Below are positions 37,911-45,825 of a stretch of DNA of 64,000 nucleotides, in pieces (position 1 is the stretch's first letter; each line of letters begins with the position of its first letter). The position numbers and the translations under genes were made by a program. Under the pieces are notes generated by a model that saw nothing but the letters and a program-made list of their open reading frames with translations, did not search any database and was not told the DNA's origin. The stretch spans positions 496,001 to 560,000 of the forward strand of contig JADJJI010000004.1 of assembly GCA_016706565.1 (NCBI GenBank). Direction: 5' to 3'. Source of the stretch: Piscinibacter sp. GTDB lineage: Bacteria > Pseudomonadota > Gammaproteobacteria > Burkholderiales > Burkholderiaceae_C.

Positions 37911-38306
37911 TCAGTCGCCCGACGCCGGCCAGGGCCCCTGGACCGGCACGGCCTCGGCTTCGCCGGGCCAGGGAGGCATGGTGATGGCCACGGCCGACAC
38001 GGCCTCGGTGGCCGAGGCACGGAACTGGAAGTGCGTGCCCAGCGGAATGCTCAGGCACACGCCGGGCTCCAGCGCCACCACCTCTTCGCGCTCACCTTGC
38101 CGGCGCCACATCTGCCCGCGGCCCGCGAGCACGAACCACAGCTCGTCGACGCTGCGGTGCGTGACCGCCTTGGCCACGCGCCCCGCCGCGAGCTCGAAGT
38201 GCGCCATGCCGCCGGCCGGCAGGCCGAGCAGCACGCGGACGTCGGAGCCGTCCGGCGCCACCACCGTGGGCAGCGCGGGCAGGTGCATCGTCGCGAAGCC
38301 GCTCAT
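37911..38306 (-). CDS. Cupin domain protein
   Basis: The 131-residue protein is a single cupin barrel. The first motif is weak, with THRSVDELWFVLAGRGQMW giving one His and the Glu, and the second reads LEPGVCLSIPLGTHFQF. Metal binding by these residues is likely, but the usual second His of motif 1 is missing. It could be a sensor or an isomerase/dioxygenase. Its start overlaps the secreted-protein stop at 38303. Confidence 0.8.
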   Translation of the reverse strand: MSGFATMHLPALPTVVAPDGSDVRVLLGLPAGGMAHFELAAGRVAKAVTHRSVDELWFVLAGRGQMWRRQGEREEVVALEPGVCLSIPLGTHFQFRASATEAVSAVAITMPPWPGEAEAVPVQGPWPASGD

Positions 38307-38803
38307 TTCGCGAAGCAGGGGCCGGGGCTGCCGGCGGGCAGCTTGGCGTCGTGCTCGAAACGCTGGCCGTTGAGCTCGATGCGGCCTTCGCACAGCGACT
38401 GGGCCTGGCAGGAACTGCGCGTGGTGCGCAGTTCCACGGCCGCCGGCGTGAGTTGCACGAAGACCTGGCAGAGCGTGCCGCTGCGGCCGGTCTTTCGGCT
38501 CGGGTCGGGGCGGATCACCAGGCCGAGCACCTCGGCGCCAGGCTCTCCGCGCAGCCGCGCCACGCCGCTGACCGCGCAGGTGGCATCGCCAGGGCCGGAC
38601 ACCGAGATGTCCACGTCGAACAGCTGCTCGGTCTTGCGCCGCAGGCCCAGGTGGCCGGCTGCCGCCGCCGAGGCCGAGCCCTCGGCGGCGCTGGCCGCGG
38701 TGCGCACGTAGCAGGCGTCGGCGGAGCGGCCGGGCGCCGCGAGGCTCGCCGTGCCGGCCAGCCCGAGCAAGAGGGCAGCGAAGATTCCGTGGATGGGGTT
38801 CAT
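38303..38803 (-). CDS. Secreted hypothetical protein
   Basis: The 166-residue product has a signal peptide (1-23, ending in SLAAP). The mature part contains six cysteines, the last in GPCFAK at the C-terminus, and beta-strand-like segments such as LFDVDISVSGPGDATCAVSGVARL. It is probably periplasmic and disulfide bonded. The family is not recognised. The ATG overlaps nothing upstream. Confidence 0.6.
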   Translation of the reverse strand: MNPIHGIFAALLLGLAGTASLAAPGRSADACYVRTAASAAEGSASAAAAGHLGLRRKTEQLFDVDISVSGPGDATCAVSGVARLRGEPGAEVLGLVIRPDPSRKTGRSGTLCQVFVQLTPAAVELRTTRSSCQAQSLCEGRIELNGQRFEHDAKLPAGSPGPCFAK

Positions 38804-38865
38804 GGCAAGGCGTCGCCGGGTGGAATGTCGTTCGTCGAAGCCCGATTCTGCCGCCGACCCGCGGA

Positions 38866-39156
38866 TCACCCCTTCCTGGGCGACGCCTCGAGCCCGCGGG
38901 CCAGGGCTTCTGCCGCCAGCGCGCTGATGCCGCCCTCGTGGCCCACGGCCCGTTCCCGCAGTCGCTGTACCAGCTCCGCAGGCAGCCTGAACGACACCGC
39001 GACCAGCTTGGCGACGGCGGGCCGGGCCACCGGCTCGGCGGCCGACTTGGCCGCGGCCGAGCCTTGCGCGAAACGCGTGGGCACGGCGCGGGATTTCATC
39101 CGGCCGTCGAGCTTCTTTGCCAGGTGCTTCTCGAGATCGGTCTTCTTCATGCTCAT
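38866..39156 (-). CDS. Small basic protein with ribbon-helix-helix-like C-terminus
   Basis: The 96-residue product has a Lys/Arg/Ala-rich N-terminal half. Residues 52-90 (VAVSFRLPAELVQRLRERAVGHEGGISALAAEALARGL) look like a ribbon-helix-helix DNA-binding unit: one strand followed by two helices. It may be a transcription regulator or an orphan antitoxin-like protein; no toxin gene is adjacent. An ATG two codons later is an alternative start. Confidence 0.55.
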   Translation of the reverse strand: MSMKKTDLEKHLAKKLDGRMKSRAVPTRFAQGSAAAKSAAEPVARPAVAKLVAVSFRLPAELVQRLRERAVGHEGGISALAAEALARGLEASPRKG

Positions 39157-39255
39157 GGGCAGCCCCTGATGTGTGGATCCGCATTCTCCACTGGGGGTAC
39201 TGCTCTGGCCCGGGGCCGCGAGCGTTCGTCTGGCCGGGCCAGGCGCCGCCGGGCC

Positions 39256-39666
39256 TCAGCGCAGCTTCGTGCGCGCCAGGCGCTTGGCGTTGGCCACGGC
39301 CTTGCGATGCACCGGTGCGAGGCCCTTGCCGAGCACGCCCAGCGTGGCGCCGTGGACCTGGTGCAGCACCGTGGAGACGCTCGGCGCACCGATGCCGATC
39401 GGCGAGCACAAGGTGCGAAGCCACGAGGCCGACAGCGCCTGCTGCGCGATCAGGCTCTGGTTCGCCATCGCCACCCACGACTGCGCGAAGGCCGAGTTCT
39501 TCTCGGCGACCATGAGATCGAACTCCTTGCGGTCGCGCTCGGACGGCAGGTGCCCGGCCATGGCCATGCGGGTGATGCGGTGGCCCACCACCTGCGGCAC
39601 GGCGAAGGCCAGTTCGGCGGCCTGCACCGCGATGGACTTCGTCTTGCGATTCGGGCGCGTGAACAT
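39256..39666 (-). CDS. Phasin-like polyhydroxyalkanoate granule-associated protein
   Basis: The 136-residue helical product has alternating Ala/Ser/Val faces, no signal peptide, and segments such as AQSWVAMANQSLIAQQALSASWLRTL that resemble small phasins of polyhydroxyalkanoate-accumulating Burkholderiales. The ends are strongly basic (TRPNRKTK and NAKRLARTKLR). I am not sure of the family; the sequence is also compatible with a generic helical protein. Confidence 0.45.
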   Translation of the reverse strand: MFTRPNRKTKSIAVQAAELAFAVPQVVGHRITRMAMAGHLPSERDRKEFDLMVAEKNSAFAQSWVAMANQSLIAQQALSASWLRTLCSPIGIGAPSVSTVLHQVHGATLGVLGKGLAPVHRKAVANAKRLARTKLR

Positions 39667-39778
39667 GGGGAATCCTCGGATGCGCCCCGACTGTAGCGGT
39701 TTCGCCCGCCGCAGCTTGCGGCTGGACGCAGGCCTGCCCGCCAGCCTGCGCGTGGCGCCGGGCCGGGCGGGACGCGAT

Positions 39779-40198
39779 TCAATCTGAAAGGCGGACGGCC
39801 AGGCAGGTCAGCATCGCCAGGACGACCAGGTTGCTGGTGGCGAACACCGCGAACCGGTGAACCACGTGGTTGTAGGTGAGATAGATGAGGCTGTGGGCGA
39901 TTCGCAGGGCGAAGTAGAGCCAGGCCAGGGCCACGCAGGCCGGGGTCACCGTTCCCGTGACGTACAGGATGAGGCACACGACGTAGAACAGCGTCGGCAC
40001 CTCCACGAGGTTCATGAAGACGCGATTCGGCAGGGCCACGTCGGCAGGGACGTATTCGGATTCGCCGCAACGGAAATCGGCGGCGACGACCCGGCCCTTG
40101 AACGCCGCGTGGAATCGCCTGATCGGCACCTGCACGAGGACCAGGAAGGTCCACAGGACGAGGCACAGGACGGGCCAGAAGATGGTGTGTCGGGGCAT
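39779..40198 (-). CDS. MAPEG family membrane protein
   Basis: The 139-residue protein has four membrane helices and the MAPEG core PNRVFMNLVEVPTLFYVVCLILY (N-x-x-E-x-P). The late ALRIAHSLIYLTYN matches the fourth helix of the family. Members carry glutathione transferase or peroxidase-like activity in the membrane. A second, shorter MAPEG gene is in the cassette array at 52926. Confidence 0.9.
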   Translation of the reverse strand: MPRHTIFWPVLCLVLWTFLVLVQVPIRRFHAAFKGRVVAADFRCGESEYVPADVALPNRVFMNLVEVPTLFYVVCLILYVTGTVTPACVALAWLYFALRIAHSLIYLTYNHVVHRFAVFATSNLVVLAMLTCLAVRLSD

Positions 40199-40239
40199 GG
40201 CGTTCGGAGATGAAGTCGGTTTCGTCAGGAGCAGCGTCC

Positions 40240-40656
40240 TCAGGACGACGCGGACTGCCCGGCGTCGTGGGGGAACTGCAGCGCGAAGTCGGCGTCGATG
40301 CGCGCGGCGTCGACGGGCAGCGCAGGCAGCGGACGCGCCACCGGGTGGCGCGCCTTCCACAGCCGTTGCAGTTCGGCGAAGTACGGGTCGCCCCGATCGA
40401 CGGCAATGACCCGGCGGCCGAGGTGTTCGCCCTGGTGAACCACGGGCACGAGCAGGCTCATCGTCAGGCCCAGCCAGCGATTCCAGGCACCGCACCAGCG
40501 CAGCGTGCCCAGCGGGCGGCTGAAGTCGAGGAAGAAGGCGCCGCCGTCGAGGCAGGCCTCGAGCCGGGTGGCGGCGATCTCTTCCGGATGGGCGCCGAGC
40601 TGGAGCAGCAGCAAGGCTCCGGACTCTCCCCTGTCGCGGGCGGGATGGCGCGTCAT
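40240..40656 (-). CDS. Hypothetical protein
   Basis: The 138-residue product starts MTRHPARDRGESGALLLLQLGAHPEEIAATRLEACLDGG. It appears soluble with a conserved-looking WKARHPVARPLPALPVDAARI stretch near the end. No signal peptide. The family is not recognised. Codon use fits the backbone. The 160-bp gap to the gene at 40818 has no clear feature. Confidence 0.5.
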   Translation of the reverse strand: MTRHPARDRGESGALLLLQLGAHPEEIAATRLEACLDGGAFFLDFSRPLGTLRWCGAWNRWLGLTMSLLVPVVHQGEHLGRRVIAVDRGDPYFAELQRLWKARHPVARPLPALPVDAARIDADFALQFPHDAGQSASS

Positions 40657-40817
40657 GCCGATGCGATTCCGTTCATCAGCCAGAAGTGGTTCGATGCGGG
40701 GGTACTTTCGATGGAGGCCGCGATGTCCTCCACGAAGGCGCCCACGGCGTCAACTTGGGCGGGATGTTTCCAGGGCGGTAGTCTCTTCGCTGCAGAACTC
40801 ATCGGGCCTGATCGTCG

Positions 40818-41312
40818 TCATGAAGGCTTCACCTGGATGGTGACGGGCATCGCATCCCGGCGCAGCTTGACCATGGCCAGCCGATCGATCCCCAACGCGC
40901 CGCGGCGGTACGCGACGAATCCCAGCCCGCGGTACAGCGCCAGCGCCGCCGTGTTGTCCGCCGCGGCAGACACCGCGAATGCCATCGTTTCGCCGCGGCG
41001 CAGCGCCTCGACGACGAGCGAGCGGCCGATGCCGCGGCGCTGGCAGGCAGGTGCCACGCAGAGCATGGCGATGGCGATCTGCCCGGGTTCGTCGTCGGGC
41101 GCGATGCTGGCGGCGCCGACCAGGCTGTCGCCCTCGAAAGCGCCGAGGTAGAACGCGACGCTCGCCTGGATATCTTCGGCAGAGCGGGCCGCGCCGGCCT
41201 GCCCATGCCGCCCGAGATGCTGCGCCTCCTGCGCGTGCGCCATGTGGAGCAGGGCGTGGATCTGCCGGGCCACGCCGGAGTCGCTGTGATCGATCGGATG
41301 GATGCGCAGCAT
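40818..41312 (-). CDS. GNAT family N-acetyltransferase
   Basis: The 164-residue protein has the acetyl-CoA motif AMLCVAPACQRRGIGRSLVVEALRRGE and the following VSAAADNTAALALYRGLGF, typical of the GNAT fold. The start at 41312 gives MLRIHPIDHSDSGVARQIHALL. The acceptor is unknown. Confidence 0.88.
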   Translation of the reverse strand: MLRIHPIDHSDSGVARQIHALLHMAHAQEAQHLGRHGQAGAARSAEDIQASVAFYLGAFEGDSLVGAASIAPDDEPGQIAIAMLCVAPACQRRGIGRSLVVEALRRGETMAFAVSAAADNTAALALYRGLGFVAYRRGALGIDRLAMVKLRRDAMPVTIQVKPS

Positions 41313-41459
41313 GGATCGGCTTTCGTGCCCCGCGATTCCCACAGGAGTGGCCAGGATGAGTCCGAGAGTGCGCATGTGTCAGAGCCTTGGGGCGATGCAG
41401 GACTGATGCAGCACAGCCTCGCTGTCGTCCGTGGGGCGACCGCCTCAGCCCGGGCGCGG

Positions 41460-41855
41460 CTACCGTGCTGGCGAAGGGGTCTCGTTCGCCGCGCGGTACG
41501 CGCTGGCTCGCTCGTGTTCGATCGGCCGCACCTCGTAGCTCAGGCCGCAGGCCAGGCAGGGGTTCTCGGCGGCAATGCGGGCCGCCTCCTGCAGGCTGCC
41601 GGCGACGATGAACCAGTAGCCGCCGATGATCTCCTTGGCTTCGGTGAACGGGCCGTCGGTCACGCCTTGGCGCGAAACCAGCATCGTTCCCGTGGCGAGC
41701 CGGTGGCCGCGCTTGAAGGTCCCCTGAGCGACCAGGCGTTCGTACCAGATGTAGAAGCGATCGATGGCGGACTGGATCTCTTCGCTGGACTTCCCGGGAT
41801 CCCACTGGCCGCGGGACAGCAGCAGGTACTCGTCGCGTCGGGATGATTCGGGCAT
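41460..41855 (-). CDS. YCII-related domain protein
   Basis: The 131-residue protein has the YCII core: EEYLLL-like start, then GHRLATGTMLVSRQGVTDGPFTEAKEIIGGYWFIVAGSLQEAARIA and a C-terminal VRPIE. This ferredoxin-like fold is shared by DGPF-domain proteins, often encoded near ECF sigma factors (none here). It probably binds or converts a small molecule. Confidence 0.88.
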   Translation of the reverse strand: MPESSRRDEYLLLSRGQWDPGKSSEEIQSAIDRFYIWYERLVAQGTFKRGHRLATGTMLVSRQGVTDGPFTEAKEIIGGYWFIVAGSLQEAARIAAENPCLACGLSYEVRPIEHERASAYRAANETPSPAR

Positions 41856-42159
41856 GTGGTGCTCCTCGGGCAGGGGGGCTCGGGCGCAGGCGCTTGCTGC
41901 CGAAGAACTGCCGACGCGGGGCCGTCCGACCACGCGTGCAAACCTTCGGCCCGAGGCGCTATGTGCCCGTTTCGGCGTAGACCGAACGCGCCGCCAGGTG
42001 CGCCTTGACCGCCATTCGATTCTTCGCCTGTGAGCGCAAAGGGTACCTCATGCTTCGGGTCCGCTGCCAACGATGCGAACGCGGGCATGGCCATCGCCGC
42101 GGCCACTGGCCGGGCCTGGCTCGCGGGCCTGGTGATCGCCTCGACGCTTCGGACCCGAG
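41856..42159. other. Gap without a supported gene
   Basis: This 304-bp stretch separates two - strand genes. A 30-codon - strand frame ending near 41960 is open but has no recognised family. The stretch could contain gene remains; no repeat, hairpin terminator or RNA gene is evident. Confidence 0.35.
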
Positions 42160-42840
42160 TCAGCGGCCAACCCAGCCGCCGCAGACCGGGAACACCTGGC
42201 CGACGAAGCAGTCGGCGGCCTCGCTGCACAGGTACGCCGCGAACTGCGCGTCCTCGCGCGCGGCCACCAGCCTGCCCAGCGGGACTTCACGGGCCAGGCG
42301 CTCCTGGAAGCGCGGGTTCGCCTGAACTTCGGCCGGGAAGTAGGTCGGGTTGTCGACGAAGTTCTGCGCGATGGCATTGACCTGGATCTGGTGCGGTGCG
42401 AGTTCGACACCCACCGCCTGGACATAGGCCAACTGAGCGCCGCGGGCCGCGCTGTACGAAGAAGCGCGCTTCATGCCGCGCAGTGCGGAGGCGCTCCCGA
42501 TGACGAGGATCTTCCCGCTGCGCCGGGTGATCATGGCCGGGACGGCGGCACGAACGAGCCGCGGGAGCGGGTCCACCAGGGCCGCGAAGACCTGCCGCCA
42601 TTCGGCTTCGGAGACCTCCGCCGCGCTCGTCGTGGGTGCCTTGAACGCGAGGTTGGCGACCAGGATGTCGATGTTTCCCGCCGCCAGGACCACGCGCTGC
42701 GCCGCCTCGGGGTCGGCGAGATCTTCCGGGCTGGCAACGACGGTGGCGCCCTGCTCGGCGAAGACCTCGCAGAGCATAGGCCCCATGAACTCGCCCGATT
42801 GGGTGACGAGCACTCGCTTGCCGAGCAGTGCGTTCTGCAT
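42160..42840 (-). CDS. Probable halohydrin dehalogenase (SDR superfamily)
   Basis: The 226-residue protein has the short-chain dehydrogenase fold but lacks the NAD(P) glycine motif TGxxxGxG. In its place is T13-x4-F18-x-G20. The catalytic residues are Ser116, Tyr129 and Arg133 (S-x12-Y-x3-R), with Arg replacing the SDR lysine. Both motifs together are the published signature of halohydrin dehalogenases, which convert vicinal haloalcohols to epoxides and open epoxides with anions. The C-terminus (CFVGQVFPVCGGWVGR) also fits that family. No haloalkane-degradation genes are adjacent. Substrate and activity remain inferred. Confidence 0.8.
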   Translation of the reverse strand: MQNALLGKRVLVTQSGEFMGPMLCEVFAEQGATVVASPEDLADPEAAQRVVLAAGNIDILVANLAFKAPTTSAAEVSEAEWRQVFAALVDPLPRLVRAAVPAMITRRSGKILVIGSASALRGMKRASSYSAARGAQLAYVQAVGVELAPHQIQVNAIAQNFVDNPTYFPAEVQANPRFQERLAREVPLGRLVAAREDAQFAAYLCSEAADCFVGQVFPVCGGWVGR

Positions 42841-42872
42841 GTGTCTGTACCGGGTTGTGGCCGCGCCGCAGC

Positions 42873-43247
42873 CTAGCGCTTTCGCCTTGCGGAGGCAGCC
42901 TTTGCCTGATTGGCCTGGAGCCGCGATCTGACGACTTCGGCGATGAGTCCGTGCGGGATCGGCTGGTCGTACGGGAACTGCAGATTGCCCTTCGGCCCGG
43001 CGTACGCCGCGGCACGCGCACGGACCAGCGGGTCGTCGACCGGCGGGAACAGCCCGAGGTGGCGCTTGAAGGCGCCGAAGTAGACGACGACCCCATTCTG
43101 GAACATCGCGGGCATGCGGTAGCTGATGCGTTCCTCGGCCTGTGGCGCAGCCTGGCGGATCGTGGCCCGAACCGCGCGAAGCACGGCCTGGACGTCAGCC
43201 GGGAAGCTCGCGATGTACTGATCGACGGTGGCAGGCAGCGCGTTCAT
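42873..43247 (-). CDS. DUF1801 (YdhG-like) protein
   Basis: The 124-residue protein begins PATVDQYIASFPADVQAVLRAVRATIRQAAPQAEERISYRMPAMF, the DUF1801 pattern, and continues with FGAFKRHLGLFPPVDD and QFPYDQPIPHGLI. The fold is related to frataxin-like iron chaperones; function is unknown. Another DUF1801 gene sits in the cassette array at 57004. Confidence 0.92.
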   Translation of the reverse strand: MNALPATVDQYIASFPADVQAVLRAVRATIRQAAPQAEERISYRMPAMFQNGVVVYFGAFKRHLGLFPPVDDPLVRARAAAYAGPKGNLQFPYDQPIPHGLIAEVVRSRLQANQAKAASARRKR

Positions 43248-43292
43248 TCAAGTTCCGCAGGCCCGCATTGTCGTCTCGACCTTCCGCCGGCG

Positions 43293-43808
43293 CTAGGCAC
43301 AGGCGCACTTGCGGACGGTCTCGAGGGTGCGTGTCGTGATCTCGGAGCCGAAGGTCTGCTCGAGCAGGTTCATGAAGACCGGCCCCTTGGGGCTGGGAAC
43401 GTAGGCCGAGAAGACCTCGGAGCCCGACAGCTTGAGGATGCGCGCTCCGTCGCGTTCGATCGGCAGAGCGGCTTTCGAATCGACCGGCCGGCGAAGGAAG
43501 GTGACGACACGCTTGGCCGAAGGCGGGAGATCGAACTCGGCGAACGGATCGTCCTCCAGCATCGCACGAAGGTGCGCGCTGGAACGCACGACGGTGCCGA
43601 AGCTTCGTGCAAGATGCGCCTGCATCGCAGCTTCGGCCCGTTGCTGCAGCGCATGGGCCGTGCCCGATGGCGCATCGAAGACGACGTTGCCGCTCGACAG
43701 CAGCGTTCGAACCTCCGAGAAGCCCGCAATCTCGAAAGCGCGCTTGAGATCCGCCATCCTGGCGTTCGAGGGGCTGACACCACGGAGGAAGGCGACGTAG
43801 CGAGGCAT
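43293..43808 (-). CDS. DUF1697 family protein
   Basis: The 171-residue protein begins MPRYVAFLRGVSPSNARMADLKRAFEIAGFSEVRTLLSSGNVVFDA, the diagnostic DUF1697 start, and has the middle helix LEDDPFAEF. It is cytoplasmic with unknown function. GC content is already lower here than in the left half of the window. Confidence 0.92.
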   Translation of the reverse strand: MPRYVAFLRGVSPSNARMADLKRAFEIAGFSEVRTLLSSGNVVFDAPSGTAHALQQRAEAAMQAHLARSFGTVVRSSAHLRAMLEDDPFAEFDLPPSAKRVVTFLRRPVDSKAALPIERDGARILKLSGSEVFSAYVPSPKGPVFMNLLEQTFGSEITTRTLETVRKCACA

Positions 43809-43819
43809 GGGCCGGCTGT

Positions 43820-44167
43820 CTACGCGCAGGGCACCTGGGTGGCTCCGGGCAACGAGCCCAGGGGCATGAACCCCAGTGCAGACGCCGCCGGCGCCTGGCT
43901 GCTGGGTGCTCGGACGATGGCGATTCGCCCATCCGGTGCCCCGCAGACGGTCGCGTGGGCCTGGCCATCCAGGCCACAGCTGGACGCCAGGACCTGCACA
44001 CCGGCGGCAGTGAGCCGACGCTCCCACTCGAGCAAGGGCGTTCCACCTCCCATGCACTGGAGCGAGCCCATAGGCACATAGAGCTCAGCCGCTTCGGGGG
44101 CCGATTCACCGCCTCCACAGGCGCTCAGGGCTGCGGCCACGAGGATGACGGTCAGTGAATGACGCAT
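43820..44167 (-). CDS. Putative lipoprotein
   Basis: The 115-residue product has a lipoprotein signal (VILVAAALSAC) with Cys17 as the lipidation site. The mature part is small, with three more cysteines and a PLLEWERRLTAAGVQVL segment. The family is not recognised. The gene ends 11 bases before the DUF1697 start and is co-oriented. Confidence 0.65.
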   Translation of the reverse strand: MRHSLTVILVAAALSACGGGESAPEAAELYVPMGSLQCMGGGTPLLEWERRLTAAGVQVLASSCGLDGQAHATVCGAPDGRIAIVRAPSSQAPAASALGFMPLGSLPGATQVPCA

Positions 44168-44210
44168 GGGTGCTCCTGGAAAATCGTGCGCTCGGACGCT
44201 GGAGAAGTCC

Positions 44211-44327
44211 TCACCTCTCGCCGTCGGCCAGCCGGACGCCGAGGCCCGCGAAAGCTGCGGTGAAACTGTAGCGAAGCCAGCGATGCACCGAGGCGGACTC
44301 GATGACCCATCGGCGGAAGGCCTGCGC
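44211..44327 (-). pseudogene. C-terminal fragment of a LysE-type exporter
   Basis: The - strand frame ending at 44211 encodes about 38 residues (FRRWVIESASVHRWLRY, then FAGLGVRLADGER) that resemble the last helix and tail of LysE/RhtB exporters, including the full copy at 37259. Nothing upstream continues the match. The break coincides with the 13-bp tandem repeat at 44333-44358. It is probably the remnant of a deleted exporter gene. Confidence 0.5.
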
Positions 44328-44332
44328 CAACC

Positions 44333-44358
44333 GGCCGTAGTTGCTGGCCGTAGTTGCT
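44333..44358. repeat. 13-bp tandem duplication
   Basis: GGCCGTAGTTGCT occurs twice in direct succession at 44333-44345 and 44346-44358, at the upstream edge of the LysE remnant. A short slippage or deletion scar is the likely origin. Confidence 0.75.
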
Positions 44359-44374
44359 GGCCGCAGGGCTGGCG

Positions 44375-44872
44375 TCATGTCGTGGCAGGGCTGTCGAACA
44401 CCTGGATGACACCTTGCCACTCGCCCGAACGCAAGGCCTGCTCCTTGAACCTGCCGCCCGTGTACGCGCCGATGACCTTGCGCCAGAAGGCCTGAGCGCC
44501 AAGATTCGCGGGCATCTGGCCGACTTCCCATCGGCCGGGCAGCGCGGCCAATACCGACGTGGCCAGACTCTGCCCGAGGCCACGCCGCCGGAACTTCTTG
44601 AGGACGAAGAACTGGTCCATCCAGTGGCCTTCGGTTCCGACTCGGACGGCCCGGTTGACGAGTGCGAATCCAGCGTACTTGCCGGCGACCGTGGCCACGA
44701 ATGGATGGCAACCTTCTTCGTGCCAGTAGTGGTCCAGTGCGTAGCCATATTCGCCATGCGAGTCGAGGTCCTGGTCCCAGATGTCCGAAAGATCGTGCTG
44801 GTACAGCTCGAGCATTCGGTAGACCGGCAATCGGTCTTCGTGCGATGCCAGGCGGATGGACGCTTCTGTCAC
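44375..44872 (-). CDS. GNAT family N-acetyltransferase
   Basis: The 165-residue protein has MTEASIRLASHEDRLPVYRMLELYQHDLSD at the start and DQFFVLKKFRRRGLGQSLATSVLAAL, an acetyl-CoA loop of the GNAT type, at mid-length. The initiator is a GTG at 44872. It is similar in kind and size to the cassette acetyltransferases at 50672 and 58098, but no attC site adjoins it. Confidence 0.85.
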   Translation of the reverse strand: MTEASIRLASHEDRLPVYRMLELYQHDLSDIWDQDLDSHGEYGYALDHYWHEEGCHPFVATVAGKYAGFALVNRAVRVGTEGHWMDQFFVLKKFRRRGLGQSLATSVLAALPGRWEVGQMPANLGAQAFWRKVIGAYTGGRFKEQALRSGEWQGVIQVFDSPATT

Positions 44873-44941
44873 GTTGCATGACCTTTCTGCACAGCGCGAT
44901 CCAGGATCTGCAGGGGTGCTTCGCCAGCGGAGGGCCAGGCC

Positions 44942-45370
44942 TCACTGCATCCGTGCCGCCGAATCCGGCAGGCCGAACACGCGATCGAAGGCCCATGTGA
45001 AGGCGATGGCATAGATGAAGAAGAATGCCAGAAGCCCAAGATTCGCGAGGAACGCGTTCAGAGGCGAAGTGTTCAGCCACAGCGCCATGACTGGGACCAG
45101 GATGAGCGTGAGGCCGCCTTCGAATCCGGCACCGTGCGCCAGGCGCCGCATGAATGTGCGGCCTCGCACGGCTTGACGCGACTCCCAGTGCTCGAAGATC
45201 GTGTTGAACAGATAGCTCCAGCCCAGGGCGATGCTCGACAGAACGACGGCAAGGCCGATGGTTGACGCGGGCGGCTCATCGAAGATGAAGCTCAGTACCG
45301 GGCCCACGAAGGCAATGGCGAAGATCTCGTACAGGATCGCCTGCACTGCGCGTCGGGTTCGGGGTGTCAT
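44942..45370 (-). CDS. PACE-type multidrug efflux protein (AceI-like)
   Basis: The 142-residue protein has four membrane helices in two bacterial-transmembrane-pair repeats: RAVQAILYEIFAIAFVGPVL followed by NTIFEHWESR, and RLAHGAGFEGGLTLILVPV followed by WAFDRVFGLP. This matches the proteobacterial antimicrobial compound efflux family (AceI), proton-driven exporters of biocides such as chlorhexidine. The usual membrane Glu of AceI fits Glu15 in the first repeat. No regulator gene is adjacent. Confidence 0.85.
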   Translation of the reverse strand: MTPRTRRAVQAILYEIFAIAFVGPVLSFIFDEPPASTIGLAVVLSSIALGWSYLFNTIFEHWESRQAVRGRTFMRRLAHGAGFEGGLTLILVPVMALWLNTSPLNAFLANLGLLAFFFIYAIAFTWAFDRVFGLPDSAARMQ

Positions 45371-45442
45371 GACGGTCTGCGATTCGGGTTGCTTGCCGCG
45401 GCGCGCACTTCGCGGGCCCTTCGATGAGTGCGCCGCCTGCGA

Positions 45443-45739
45443 CTACCCTTCCACGAGCCGATAGGCGAGATAGGCGAACAGCGCGACGACAACCCAATCC
45501 CAGAACGCCGAACTCGAGTTCGGCTCCTCGCCCGGCGAGAGGCCGCTACCGGGGTTGATGGACTCGCCGCTTTGCGGCGTGCGGGGCTTCGGGGTGGTGG
45601 CCGATGAGCCTGGCTGCGGCCTGGCCTGCTGCGAGAGACTGGCTCGGCTGGCGAGCAAGAGCCTGATGGCCTCGATCGGTCGGCGCTGCTCGAACGCTTC
45701 GAGAACTTCCGGCGGCAGAGGCGCAGTCGGTTTGCTCAT
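45443..45739 (-). CDS. Small protein with C-terminal membrane anchor
   Basis: The 98-residue product begins with LPPEVLEAFEQRRPIEAIRLL, a helical segment resembling the N-terminal helix of L7/L12-like small proteins. It continues with a Pro/Ser/Gln-rich linker and ends in a single membrane helix (WDWVVVALFAYLAYRLVEG). Probably tail-anchored in the inner membrane. Function unknown. Confidence 0.6.
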   Translation of the reverse strand: MSKPTAPLPPEVLEAFEQRRPIEAIRLLLASRASLSQQARPQPGSSATTPKPRTPQSGESINPGSGLSPGEEPNSSSAFWDWVVVALFAYLAYRLVEG

Positions 45740-45825
45740 GTACGCTGATCCTATTCGCCAAGCGGGCCAAGAGGCTTGTGCAGGAGGCTGCCCACTCGCG
45801 CGAGGAGTCTGGAGCCGCCGCCAAC

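Noticed and set aside
42160-42840. Ordinary SDR oxidoreductase for the 226-residue protein
   Set aside because: The glycine-rich cofactor motif is absent and the catalytic lysine is arginine. The dehalogenase motifs fit better.
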